In this document: piece after piece, positions 24,431 to 35,759 of the stretch
Position numbering within the stretch: the stretch's first letter is position 1
Layout: every line of letters begins with the position of its first letter
Assembly (NCBI GenBank): GCA_014879945.1
Contig: JACSRE010000143.1
Span: 1 to 46,691 of the forward strand
Direction of reading: 5' to 3'
From: Myxococcus sp.
GTDB lineage: Bacteria > Myxococcota > Myxococcia > Myxococcales > Myxococcaceae
DNA length: 46,691 nt
Program-made: the position numbers and the translations under genes
The notes under the pieces: generated by a model
What the model was told of the DNA's origin: nothing
The model's database searches: none
Seen by the model: only the letters and a program-made list of their open reading frames with translations

Positions 24431-25026
24431 TTCGGCTCCCCCAGGCGGTTTCCGACGCACGTCTCGAGGCGCGCCCGCAGGCGGAACGCCCGCACCCGCA
24501 GGGCCTCGACGGTGGTCCCCAGTGACTCGGCCAGGCGCTGCCGCCCCGCGATGCGCGAGGGCCCATCGTCGCGGTAGTAGCGCATCACCAGGTCGCGCTC
24601 GGCCTTCACCAGCGCCTCGAGGCAGGCGTCCAGCGCTCGCAGGCGCAGCTCGTCTTCGGGCTCGTCGGGAGGCGGCGCGGCGAGGGGGCGGTCCTCCAGC
24701 GTCACCTCGCGACGCTCCTTGCGTCCGGCCTCGAGGGCCACCATGCGCGCGACGCCGGCCACGAAGGCATACGGGGCGGCGGTGCGCACCTCGCCGGCCT
24801 GGGCCCGGCGCGCCACCCGATCGAGCGTCTCGTCTGCCAGGCCCGCGGCGTCTCCCAGCCCACGCCAGCGGAAGAACGCCTCAACGCGGTCGCGCACCTC
24901 GCGGTACCGTTGCGCCCGGGCCCCTGCGTCGCCCCCTCCAAGGAAGTCGAGCAACACCTCAAAGGCGGTGGCTTCGAGCGTTCTTCGGGGGTTGCTGGGC
25001 GCCACCTGCGACACGCCCCGACACAA
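24427..25026 (-). CDS. RNA polymerase ECF-type sigma factor
   Basis: About 199 aa. It shows a sigma-2-like helical part (LADETLDRVARRAQAG, APYAFVAGVARMVALEAGRKERR) and a sigma-4-like part with a helix-turn-helix (SRIAGRQRLAESLGTTVEALRVRAFRLRARLE). It lacks region 1 and region 3, as ECF factors do. The start is uncertain: the frame opens at TTG 25026, with GTG 25014 and GTG 25005 as alternatives, none with a strong ribosome binding site. It is the first gene of a three-gene unit with the anti-sigma-like and CHAT genes, and stands back-to-back with the 25.0-25.3 kb regulatory region. Confidence 0.8.
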   Translation of the reverse strand: MCRGVSQVAPSNPRRTLEATAFEVLLDFLGGGDAGARAQRYREVRDRVEAFFRWRGLGDAAGLADETLDRVARRAQAGEVRTAAPYAFVAGVARMVALEAGRKERREVTLEDRPLAAPPPDEPEDELRLRALDACLEALVKAERDLVMRYYRDDGPSRIAGRQRLAESLGTTVEALRVRAFRLRARLETCVGNRLGEPK

Positions 25027-25123
25027 CCGCAGTCGGTGTGGCCAGACAAGGGTGAAGCGGCTCGACAGATTCCTTCACCTGCCCCGGCTGTGGCGGGTCT
25101 GTGCCTACGTTGCAGGCAGGTGT

Positions 25124-25140
25124 GGCATGGGTGCCATGCC
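25124..25140. repeat. Inverted repeat GGCATGG-gtg-CCATGCC upstream of a sigma-54-type promoter
   Basis: A perfect 7-bp inverted repeat with a 3-base centre. The core GGCATG (either strand) recurs at 25190-25196 and 25204-25209. It lies about 70-80 bases upstream of the GG/GC elements at 25203-25218, within the range where enhancer-binding activators of sigma-54 bind. Confidence 0.5.
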
Positions 25141-25209
25141 TGTCACAGGGCGCCGGTCGGACTCGGCGTTCTAACCACTCGGAATAGCGGGCATGGCCTG
25201 ACAGGCATG
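25135..25209. repeat. 11-bp inverted repeat pair, arms 53 bases apart
   Basis: CATGCCTGTCA at 25135-25145 is the exact reverse complement of TGACAGGCATG at 25199-25209. The left arm shares bases with the 25124-25140 repeat, and the right arm overlaps the upstream half of the sigma-54-type promoter. That placement would suit an activator that also occludes the promoter, or a looping arrangement. Which of these applies is not determined. Confidence 0.5.
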
Positions 25210-25218
25210 TCCCTTGCT
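25203..25218 (+). promoter_or_regulatory. Candidate sigma-54 (-24/-12) promoter
   Basis: AGGCATGTCCCTTGCT matches the consensus TGGCACG-N4-TTGCW with two changes. The invariant GG (25204-25205) and GC (25216-25217) are separated by exactly ten bases. Transcription would start near 25229, about 54 bases before ATG 25283 of a short ORF with a good ribosome binding site. Repeated GGCATG elements lie upstream. Confidence 0.6.
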
Positions 25219-25270
25219 GACAAGGTGCGTCATGCAGGGTTTCGACTCAGGCCGCTGGGCGAAACGTGAC

Positions 25271-25277
25271 GGAGAAG
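25271..25277 (+). promoter_or_regulatory. Ribosome binding site of the 48-aa ORF
   Basis: GGAGAAG, five bases before ATG 25283. It decides between this start and an in-frame ATG at 25214, which would lie upstream of the predicted sigma-54 transcription start. Confidence 0.65.
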
Positions 25278-25282
25278 AAGCC

Positions 25283-25429
25283 ATGGAAACCACCACCTTC
25301 ATCAAGCCCCGCTTTGCCATCGGCGCCCTGTTGGGCACCGGGGTGATGCAGGTGCAGGTCAAAGCGGCCACCGAGAAGCCCGCGGTGCGCGTGGTGTTGC
25401 AGACGCCGGCGGTCTCGACGCTGAGCTGA
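25283..25429 (+). CDS. 48-aa small protein of unknown function
   Basis: A 49-codon ORF including the stop, reading METTTFIKPRF..., then a hydrophobic stretch (FAIGALLGTGVMQV), QVKAATEKP, and a tail ending TPAVSTLS. All but about three codons end in G or C, as in the certain genes around it, and the ribosome binding site is strong, so it looks truly translated. The hydrophobic stretch followed by VKAA resembles a weak secretion signal, which would leave a peptide of about 20 residues, but this is inference. It has its own candidate sigma-54 promoter and precedes glmU by 57 bases. I recognise no family. Confidence 0.6.
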   Translation: METTTFIKPRFAIGALLGTGVMQVQVKAATEKPAVRVVLQTPAVSTLS

Positions 25430-25486
25430 CCGTCCTGGCGCTTGTGCCGTTGATTTCGAGGGCCGCTGTCTGACAGACCGGCCCAC

Positions 25487-26896
25487 ATGAACCCACCGCT
25501 CGCCGCCGTCGTGCTCTGTGCCGGAAAAGGCACGCGCATGGAGTCCGTGACCGCCAAGGTGCTGCACCCGATTCTGGGTCGTCCGCTGGCCTGGTACCCC
25601 ATCACCCGCGCGTTCGAGTCTGGTTGTCAGCAGGTCGTCGCCGTCATCGGCCATCAGGGCGAGCAGGTTCGCGCGACCATGAGCAAGGCCTTCGAGGGCC
25701 AGGCGCTCGCGTTCGCGGTTCAGGAGCAGCAGCGGGGCACCGGCGATGCGGTCGCCGCGGCGCGTGGTTGCCTCACCGGGTTCACCGGCGCCGTCCTCAT
25801 CCTCATGGGAGACGTGCCGCTCCTGACGGCCGAGACCCTCACCAGGCTCGTCTCGGTGTACCGCGCCAGCAAGGGCCCGCTCGCGATGGTGACGTGCAAG
25901 CCGCCCGACGCCACCGGCTATGGCCGGGTGCTGCGCGGGGCTGGGAGGCGGGTCGAGGGCATCGTCGAACACAAAGACGCCACGCCCGAGCAGCGCCTCA
26001 TCACCGAGATCAACGCCGGCCTCTACATCGCCGACGCGCGCTTCTTGTGGGGCGCGCTCGAGACGCTCACGCCCGCCAACGCGCAGGGCGAGCTGTACCT
26101 CACCGACATCGTGGCGAAGGCCGCCGCCCTGGGCGAAGTCGTGGTGGTCGAGGCCGACGCGCGTGAGGTCGAGGGCGTCAACGACCGCGCGGAGCTGGCC
26201 GAGCGGGCCGAGCTGCTGCGGGCGCGCATCAACCGGCGGCACATGAAGGCCGGGGTGTCGCTGCAGCACCCCCAGTCCACCTTCATCGACGAGGGCGTCG
26301 AGATCGGCCCCGACACCGTCATCGGGCCCAACGTCACCATCTCGGGCGAGTGTGAGATTGGCAGCGGCGTCGTCATCGGCCAGGGCTCGGTGCTCACCCA
26401 CTCCACCATCGGCGACGGCACCGAGGTCAAGCCGTACTCGGTCTGCGAAGAGGCGGTGGTGGGGCCCCGCTGTCACGTGGGCCCGTTCGCGCGGCTGCGC
26501 CCCGGCACCGTGCTGGACGAGGGCGTGCACGTCGGCAACTTCGTCGAGACCAAGAAGACGCGCCTGAAGAAGGGCAGCAAGGCCAACCACCTCGCGTACC
26601 TGGGCGACGCCGAGATCGGCGCCGGCTGCAACATCGGCGCGGGCACCATCACCTGCAACTACGACGGCGTGGACAAGCACCAGACCGTGCTGGGCGACGG
26701 CGTCTTCATCGGCTCCGACACACAGCTGGTGGCGCCCGTCACCATCGGCGATGGGGCCTTCGTGGCGGCGGGCAGCACCATCACCGAGAACGTGCCGGCG
26801 CAGGCCCTGGCGCTCTCGCGCGCGCCGCAGACCATCAAAGAGGGCTGGGCCGAGCGCCGCCGCAAGGTGCTGGCGGGCCTGAAGTCGAACCGCTGA
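25487..26896 (+). CDS. glmU: Bifunctional UDP-N-acetylglucosamine synthesis enzyme GlmU
   Basis: 469 aa. The N-terminal half is the uridylyltransferase (LCAGKGTRM nucleotide loop, [25 protein letters not shown]). The C-terminal half, from about 255, is the left-handed beta-helix acetyltransferase with hexapeptide repeats ([16 protein letters not shown]) and the NCNIGAGT-like [15 protein letters not shown] acceptor site. It converts glucosamine-1-phosphate to GlcNAc-1-phosphate and then UDP-GlcNAc, the precursor of peptidoglycan and lipopolysaccharide. glmS follows 79 bases downstream, so two steps of the same pathway are adjacent. Length and motifs are those of the family. Confidence 0.96.
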   Translation: MNPPLAAVVLCAGKGTRMESVTAKVLHPILGRPLAWYPITRAFESGCQQVVAVIGHQGEQVRATMSKAFEGQALAFAVQEQQRGTGDAVAAARGCLTGFTGAVLILMGDVPLLTAETLTRLVSVYRASKGPLAMVTCKPPDATGYGRVLRGAGRRVEGIVEHKDATPEQRLITEINAGLYIADARFLWGALETLTPANAQGELYLTDIVAKAAALGEVVVVEADAREVEGVNDRAELAERAELLRARINRRHMKAGVSLQHPQSTFIDEGVEIGPDTVIGPNVTISGECEIGSGVVIGQGSVLTHSTIGDGTEVKPYSVCEEAVVGPRCHVGPFARLRPGTVLDEGVHVGNFVETKKTRLKKGSKANHLAYLGDAEIGAGCNIGAGTITCNYDGVDKHQTVLGDGVFIGSDTQLVAPVTIGDGAFVAAGSTITENVPAQALALSRAPQTIKEGWAERRRKVLAGLKSNR

Positions 26897-26975
26897 ACCG
26901 GGAAGGCCCTTCGGGGCACGCAGTTCGAGATGACCGGGCGCCTCGACACCACGAGGGCCCAGAAAGCAGAACACC

Positions 26976-28811
<1,836 letters not shown>

Positions 28812-28865
28812 GCGCAGGCGCCGGCGCGAAGCCTGACGGCAGCGCACCGCGCCGAGGCGGGCGCC

Positions 28866-30923
<2,058 letters not shown>

Positions 30924-30933
30924 CGATCGCAGG

Positions 30934-31665
30934 TCAATCGTCTTCGTCGGCCAGCATCGGGCGCCGCAGCACCGCCGCGCCTCGCGCGCCGTCGAGCAGG
31001 CCCTTCTCGAGCATCGACAGGTAGCCCGTCTCGGCCAGCACCAGGTGGTCGAGCAGGGTGATGTTGAGCTGCTGCGCGGCCGCCTTGAGCCTGCGCGTCA
31101 TCGCCACGTCCTGGGTCGAGGGCTCCGGGTCTCCGCCGGGGTGGGTGTGGAGCAGCACCAGCCCGCTGGCCCGGCACGCCACCGCGGGGGCGAGCGCCTC
31201 GCGCGCGTCGATGACGCAGTGGTCGACGCCGCCCGTCGCGACGCGATCGAAGCGCAGCAGCACGTTGCGGGTGTTGAGCGAGAGCACCCACGTCTCCTCC
31301 AGCCGCCGCTGCACCAGCTGGGTGCGCGCCCAGGCGGCGATGGCGTGGGGGGTGAAGAGGCGCGGCCGCTCGAGCTTGCGGTGCGGCAGCCGGTGCGCCA
31401 GCTCCACCGAGGCCAGCAGCCGCGCGGTCAACACCGGGGCCAGCTCGAACGAGAGCTCCGGGGCCTCGAGCAGGTGCGCCAGCCCGTGCGTCAACAGCGG
31501 CGTCACCTCGGCCTCGCTGCGCGCGCCCCCCAGCACCGTCAGCAGCTCCACGTCGGTGAGCGCCGCCGCCCCCAGCCGCCGCAGCCGCGCCTGCGCCTCG
31601 CTGCCGCCCCGCGTCGGCTTCTTCGGCTCCAGCACCTCGCTCGCTTCGAACCAGTCACCGTTCAT
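30934..31665 (-). CDS. radC: RadC-family JAB/MPN protein
   Basis: 243 aa. N-terminal helix-hairpin-helix-like region (RLRRLGAAALTDVELLTVLGG), then the JAB/MPN metal site HTHPGGDPEPSTQD with a downstream TLLDHLVLAETGYLSM. This is the usual layout of RadC (older name: DNA repair protein; actual role unproven and radiation sensitivity was misassigned in E. coli). The metal site reads HTHPGG where HNHPSG is usual, keeping both His and the Asp. ATG 31665 is chosen because the frame upstream is Arg-rich and non-coding in character. It is co-directional with recQ and probably one transcript. Confidence 0.92.
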   Translation of the reverse strand: MNGDWFEASEVLEPKKPTRGGSEAQARLRRLGAAALTDVELLTVLGGARSEAEVTPLLTHGLAHLLEAPELSFELAPVLTARLLASVELAHRLPHRKLERPRLFTPHAIAAWARTQLVQRRLEETWVLSLNTRNVLLRFDRVATGGVDHCVIDAREALAPAVACRASGLVLLHTHPGGDPEPSTQDVAMTRRLKAAAQQLNITLLDHLVLAETGYLSMLEKGLLDGARGAAVLRRPMLADEDD

Positions 31666-31776
31666 CACCCGCCCCCTTGCGCGCAGCGCGGAGCAAGGCC
31701 GGTGCCGACGGGCTGGCGCCGCGCGATCAGCCACCTGCGCGGTCGGCGTGGCGGACGAGCGCGGACGCACCAGGCG

Positions 31777-31793
31777 ATTCTCGGGTGCCGAGA
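31777..31793. promoter_or_regulatory. Palindrome TTCTCGG-gtg-CCGAGAA, operator-like
   Basis: A perfect 7-bp inverted repeat with a 3-base centre in the 156-base region between the divergent radC and zinc-ribbon/L12-like genes, 28 bases upstream of ATG 31822. Its size and symmetry fit a dimeric repressor site or a tight hairpin. It does not match the SOS box types I know. Confidence 0.4.
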
Positions 31794-31821
31794 ACGGCCG
31801 GCGGCGCGCTACGCTTCACCC

Positions 31822-32277
31822 ATGTCGCTCGCCGCGTCCCTGCCCACCGTCTGCGCGGCGTGCCGCAAGGCCGGAGACCTCGTCGTGGAGCAGGCGCTCG
31901 TCAAGGGCAGCCTGCGGTGGGCCGAGTCCTTCGCGTGTGGCTGCGGGCACGGCTTCGAGGCGCAGAGCGTGGGGCTCCCCATGCCCGCGGCGCGCCAGGC
32001 GCTGATGGTGCGGCACGGTCGCTTCAAGGTCCTCGTGGACGCGGTGCCCCGCGGCGGGAAGGCCTGGAGCGTGCTCGCGAAGGTGCTCGACGCCAGCGAG
32101 GCCGAGGTGGCCAGCGCCCTGGCGCGGCTGCCCGCGGTGGTGTGGGAGGGCACGCGCCCCGAGGCCGACTTCATGCACGCGGCGCTCTCGAAGAGCGGCG
32201 CCACCGTGCGCGTGGAGCAGCTCGGCCCGAAGCCCTCAGCGCCCCGGCCGTCGGCGAAGCGCCCGAAGAAGAAGTGA
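31822..32277 (+). CDS. Protein with a zinc-ribbon-like N-terminus and an L7/L12-CTD-like domain
   Basis: 151 aa. Residues 11-43 hold CxxC (C11, C14) and CGCGH (C39, C41, H43), suggestive of a small zinc ribbon. Residues about 64-135 (FKVLVDAVP, AWSVLAKVLDASEAEVASALARLP, GATVRVEQL) follow the alpha/beta order and spacing of the ribosomal protein bL12 C-terminal domain, in which a Lys-rich helix binds translation factors. The C-terminus is a Lys/Arg/Pro-rich tail (PSAKRPKKK). The resemblance to L12 is by pattern only. It stands divergently from radC-recQ and converges with an NAD(P)-binding protein gene with four bases between stops. No function can be given. Confidence 0.65.
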   Translation: MSLAASLPTVCAACRKAGDLVVEQALVKGSLRWAESFACGCGHGFEAQSVGLPMPAARQALMVRHGRFKVLVDAVPRGGKAWSVLAKVLDASEAEVASALARLPAVVWEGTRPEADFMHAALSKSGATVRVEQLGPKPSAPRPSAKRPKKK

Positions 32278-32281
32278 CTCG

Positions 32282-32923
32282 TCAGCGCAGCGGGGCCGCG
32301 GTGTTCACCACCTCCCACAGCGGGGTGCCTTCGAGCGCGACCCCGACGGGCGCGCGCTCCTTCGCGACGTGCAGCAGCGCCGAGGCCAGCTCGGCGAGCG
32401 TGATGGGCTGGTACCTCGCCAGGCCCAAGAGCTTCGTCGCCGCGCGCAGCCCCGGCATCGCCTGGCCTTCACGGTCTTCGAACGCCGAGGGCCGCACGAT
32501 GGTGAAGGCCAGAGTGCTGTCTCGCACCAGCGCCTCGGCCTTCGCTTTGGCCTGCAGGTACGCGCCCAGCGGGCGGCCGGCGCCGACCGACGAGAGCAGC
32601 ACCAGGTGGTCCACGCCGGCCTTCTTCGCGGCCTCCACCAGCAGCCGCGTGGTGCCGATGTCGCTAGTCTCGTAGGTGTCACCCTTCGCGAAGCGCTTGC
32701 GCATGGTGCCGATGAGCTGCACGACGGTGGTGCAGCCGGCCATGGCCTTCGGGAGCGCCTCGTCAGAGAGGTCGATGGCCACCGCAGACGGGTGTGACAG
32801 GGTGGACGCGCTCTGGGGGCGCACGTGCGGCACCACCGCGACGCCGTTGCGGTCGGCCATGGGAACGAGCACGCGGCCGACGGCGCCGGTGGCTCCTGCG
32901 ACGAAGAGGCGACGGGGGCTCAT
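32282..32923 (-). CDS. NAD(P)-binding Rossmann-fold protein (NmrA/epimerase-like)
   Basis: 213 aa. It begins with a Rossmann loop (LFVAGATGAVGRVL), with VVQLIGTMRKRF, DIGTTRLLVEAAKKAGV and LVLLSSVGAGRPLGAYLQAKAKAEALV, the atypical short-chain dehydrogenase/NmrA or epimerase-like set. The YxxxK of classical members appears as YLQAK. ATG 32923 is fixed by AGAGGAG five bases upstream (32929-32935), better than the GTG at 32941. Such proteins are often redox-sensing or complex I-assembly-like (NDUFA9-type), but the substrate cannot be assigned. Confidence 0.85.
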   Translation of the reverse strand: MSPRRLFVAGATGAVGRVLVPMADRNGVAVVPHVRPQSASTLSHPSAVAIDLSDEALPKAMAGCTTVVQLIGTMRKRFAKGDTYETSDIGTTRLLVEAAKKAGVDHLVLLSSVGAGRPLGAYLQAKAKAEALVRDSTLAFTIVRPSAFEDREGQAMPGLRAATKLLGLARYQPITLAELASALLHVAKERAPVGVALEGTPLWEVVNTAAPLR

Positions 32924-33009
32924 GAGGGCTCCTCTACTCACGATTGTGGCTCGGCGCCCGAGGCGTCGCGATACTGTCGGCCCCGCCGGTTCCGCTCCAG
33001 GGAGACTTC

Positions 33010-33603
33010 ATGCGCTCGTTCGTCCTCGCAGCAGCCCTCGTCTGCGCCAGCTTGACCGCCACGTCTGCGCTCGCCGACGAGGACAAGCCCGCCAGCAGCA
33101 GCGGCAGCCTCGACCCCAGCCTGCGTGGCCCCGGCTCGTTGTCTGACGCCAGCCCCCAGCGGCGCCACCCGATGATCTCGCTCTTCGTCGGCTTCCCCGC
33201 CGGGTACTTCGGCTACGGCGGGGTGCCCTTCAGCGTCGGCGGCCGCTACCTGCAGCCGATTCTGCACGACGGCTTCGTGCCCACCATCAACGACTCGTTC
33301 AGCGTCGAGATCGGCGCCGACCTGTACGTGCTGGGCGCGTCTCGGTTCGGCGCGGCCATCGGCATTCCCATCGAGCTGATGTGGGCGCTGCACTTCTCGC
33401 AGAAGTTCGCCGGCTACCTGAAGCTGGGCGCGGCCCTCGAGCTGCGCTTCCTGGGCGACTGGTGCTGGGGCGGCTTCTGCAGCGCCATCGGCGCCGGCAT
33501 CGTCGCGCAGCTGGGCATCATGTACCGCCTCACCGACACCATCACCCTGCGCGTCGAGCTCGGCTACCCCGGCCTCAAGCTGGGCCTCGGGTTCCCGCTG
33601 TAG
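33010..33603 (+). CDS. Probable outer-membrane or periplasmic beta-rich protein
   Basis: 197 aa with a clear Sec signal (MRSFVLAAALVCASLTATSALA, cut before DEDKP), a Ser/Pro-rich linker, then alternating hydrophobic strands (MISLFVGFPAGYFGYGG, SFSVEIGADLYVLG, YLKLGAALELRFLG, ITLRVELGYPGLKLGLGFPL). It ends in L, close to the aromatic/hydrophobic C-terminal strand of small outer-membrane barrels. ATG 33010 follows GGGAGACTTC. No enzyme motif is seen, and the family is not recognised. Confidence 0.7.
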   Translation: MRSFVLAAALVCASLTATSALADEDKPASSSGSLDPSLRGPGSLSDASPQRRHPMISLFVGFPAGYFGYGGVPFSVGGRYLQPILHDGFVPTINDSFSVEIGADLYVLGASRFGAAIGIPIELMWALHFSQKFAGYLKLGAALELRFLGDWCWGGFCSAIGAGIVAQLGIMYRLTDTITLRVELGYPGLKLGLGFPL

Positions 33604-33640
33604 CGCCTCAGCGAGGCCTCTGGACACGACGCGCCGGGGC

Positions 33641-34894
33641 TCAGCCCGGGCGTGGCAGGCTTCGCCGCAGCGCATCGAGGGCGGTGGCGGCGGCGAACGA
33701 CCGAACGCGCGCGCGATCTCCACCGAACCGGTGCTGCTCCACCGTGACGCCGGCCGGCGTCGCGACCCCGACGAAGACGGTGCCCACCGGGTTGACGGCG
33801 TCGCCGCCAGCGGGCCCCGCGTAGCCCGTCACCGAGAGGCCGCACGACGTGCCCAACACCTCGCGCACGCCCAGCGCCAGGGCCTCGGCCACCTGGGCAG
33901 AGACGACGCCGTGTGTCTCCATCAGCGCCGGCGCCACCTTCGCCCACGTCGCCTTGGCGCTCGGCGCGTAGGTCGCCGCGCCCCCGACGAACCACCCGCT
34001 GGCGCCGGGCACCTCGGTGCAGGCGGCGCTGACGAGGCCGCCGGTGCACGACTCGGCGACCCCCAGGGAGAGCCCCTTCGCCAGCAGCGCCGCTCCCAGC
34101 ACGCCCGCGAGCGTCTGCTCGTCGGCGCCGAAGACGGTGTCACCGAGCACTGCCCGCGCGTCGCGCTCCGCGGCCTGTAGCAGCGCCTCGACCTGCGCCG
34201 CGTCTGGAGCCGTCGCCAACAGCTTGAGGTGGTTCTCGGGCGCGTGGGTGCGGTAGCCGAAGGTGACGCCGGGGTGGCGGGCCAGCAGCGGCTGCACCTT
34301 CGCGTCGAGGTGCGACTCGGGCACGCCCATGGTCTTGAGCACCTTCAGCCGGGTGACGCCGACGCGCGAGGCCGCGGTCATCGCCTCGAGCCGCGGGATG
34401 ACGAACGAGCCCACCAGGTGCCGGTACTCCCGCGGCACGCCGGGCACGAAGAAGAGCGTGCAGCGGCCTCGTCGCTGGATGATGAGCGGCGCCGAGCCCT
34501 CGGCGTTGAGCACCGCCTCGCTGCCTTCGGGGACGCGCGCCTGGCGCCGGTTGTTCTCGGTGAGCGCGATGCCGCGATGGGCGAAGCGCGCGCGGATGTG
34601 CTCCATCACGCGCTCGTCTTCTCGCAGCCCCACGCCCGCCGCTTCGGCCGCGCACTCGATGGTGAGATCGTCGGTGGTGGGGCCAAGCCCGCCTGACACC
34701 AGCACCACGTCGCAGCGCGCCGCCAGGGCGTCGAGCACCTCGACCAGGTCGTCGCGGGTGTCGCCCACCACCGTCGAGCGCCGCACCGTGAGGCCGCAGC
34801 GCTCGAGCAGCAGGCTCTGGAAGAAGCGGCTGTTGGTGTCGGCGGTGAGGCCCGTCAGCAGCTCGTCGCCGGTGCAGAGCGTCTCGATTCGCAC
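33641..34894 (-). CDS. cinA: CinA-family protein (nicotinamide-nucleotide amidase)
   Basis: 417 aa in two domains. The N-terminal MoaB/MogA-like COG1058 domain (CTGDELLTG, VLVSGGLGPTTDDLT, PEGSEAVLN) is followed by a C-terminal PncC deamidase domain (LGVAESCTGGLVSAACTEVPGAS, VTGYAGPAGG, VGTVFVGV). Full-length CinA recycles pyridine nucleotides and is damage- or competence-associated in some species. The start is a GTG at 34894, seven bases after the pssA stop, so cinA is downstream of pssA in one transcript. The length equals the family norm. Confidence 0.93.
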   Translation of the reverse strand: MRIETLCTGDELLTGLTADTNSRFFQSLLLERCGLTVRRSTVVGDTRDDLVEVLDALAARCDVVLVSGGLGPTTDDLTIECAAEAAGVGLREDERVMEHIRARFAHRGIALTENNRRQARVPEGSEAVLNAEGSAPLIIQRRGRCTLFFVPGVPREYRHLVGSFVIPRLEAMTAASRVGVTRLKVLKTMGVPESHLDAKVQPLLARHPGVTFGYRTHAPENHLKLLATAPDAAQVEALLQAAERDARAVLGDTVFGADEQTLAGVLGAALLAKGLSLGVAESCTGGLVSAACTEVPGASGWFVGGAATYAPSAKATWAKVAPALMETHGVVSAQVAEALALGVREVLGTSCGLSVTGYAGPAGGDAVNPVGTVFVGVATPAGVTVEQHRFGGDRARVRSFAAATALDALRRSLPRPG

Positions 34895-34901
34895 GACGGC
34901 C

Positions 34902-35732
34902 CTAGAGCACTTCCTGCTCGTCCACCGCGTCGGCTTCGTCGTCCTCGTCGTCTTCGTCGATGACCGACGCGAGCGCCTCGGCCTTCTTGTCGACCAGGTA
35001 CCTCCGCAGCAGCAGCACCGACTCGATCAGCCCCGACACGAGGTACAGCCCGAAGTACGCCACCAGCACCGTGGCCGGGTGCACCCGGGTGGCGATGAAC
35101 ACGCCGCCGGCGAGGATGAAGGCCAGCACCATCATCGAGCGCTTCGAGAGCTTGAGGTCCTTGAAGGTGCGGTAGCGCACCGTCGACACCATCAGCAGCG
35201 CCAGGAACGTCACCGCGCCGAACACCGGCCAGCGCAGCGCGTCGGGCAGCTCACCCCCGCGCGCCGCCTGGAAGGCGATGACCATCGAGACCAGGCCGCC
35301 CGCCGCGAAGGGGATCGGCATGCCCACGAAGAACCGCGAGGCGCCGCCGTGCGGCGAGCGAATGGCCAGCACGTTGAAGCGCGCCAGGCGCAGCGCGCCG
35401 CAGGCCGCGAAGAGGAACGCGCCGAACAGCCCGACGATGCCCAGCGGCTGCAGGGCCCACTTGAAGATGAGCAGCGAGGGCGCGGCGCCGAAGGTCACCA
35501 CGTCGGCCAGCGAGTCGAGCTCCTGGCCGAAGAGGCTCTGGGTCTTGGTCAGCCGCGCCACGCGGCCGTCGAAGCCGTCGAAGAAGATGCCGAAGAAGAT
35601 GGCCAGCGCCGCCTGGTACAGCTGCGTCGGGCCGGCCTCGCCCGTACACAGGGTCATCGCGTAGAACCCGCAGAAGATGGACGACACCGTGAAGAGGTTC
35701 GGCAGGACGAACATCAGGTCGCGCAGCTTCAT
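34902..35732 (-). CDS. pssA: CDP-diacylglycerol-serine O-phosphatidyltransferase
   Basis: 276 aa, mostly transmembrane. The CDP-alcohol phosphatidyltransferase motif is visible as DGRVAR, eight residues, G, three, D, three, D. The N-terminus (LPNLFTVSSIFCGFYAM) is typical of the Gram-positive-like type II PssA enzymes. It makes phosphatidylserine, which is decarboxylated to phosphatidylethanolamine. The C-terminus is an unusual acidic tail (VIDEDDEDDEADAV). ATG 35732 is only 27 bases from the start of a divergent hydrolase gene, so the promoters must overlap or lie inside the neighbouring genes. Confidence 0.88.
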   Translation of the reverse strand: MKLRDLMFVLPNLFTVSSIFCGFYAMTLCTGEAGPTQLYQAALAIFFGIFFDGFDGRVARLTKTQSLFGQELDSLADVVTFGAAPSLLIFKWALQPLGIVGLFGAFLFAACGALRLARFNVLAIRSPHGGASRFFVGMPIPFAAGGLVSMVIAFQAARGGELPDALRWPVFGAVTFLALLMVSTVRYRTFKDLKLSKRSMMVLAFILAGGVFIATRVHPATVLVAYFGLYLVSGLIESVLLLRRYLVDKKAEALASVIDEDDEDDEADAVDEQEVL

Positions 35733-35759
35733 GCCGCGCGGACCATACCAGCCCTCGCC

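Noticed and set aside
25214-25282. Upstream ATG extending the 48-aa small protein
   Set aside because: It would lie before the predicted sigma-54 transcription start and lacks a ribosome binding site; ATG 25283 has GGAGAAG.
26897-26975. glmS ribozyme ahead of glmS
   Set aside because: The leader is short, shows only a weak GAAG/CTTC hairpin and this class is known from Firmicutes.
33604-33640. GCCTC-agc-GAGGC stem between convergent genes
   Set aside because: Only five pairs and no T tract, so it is too weak to call a terminator.
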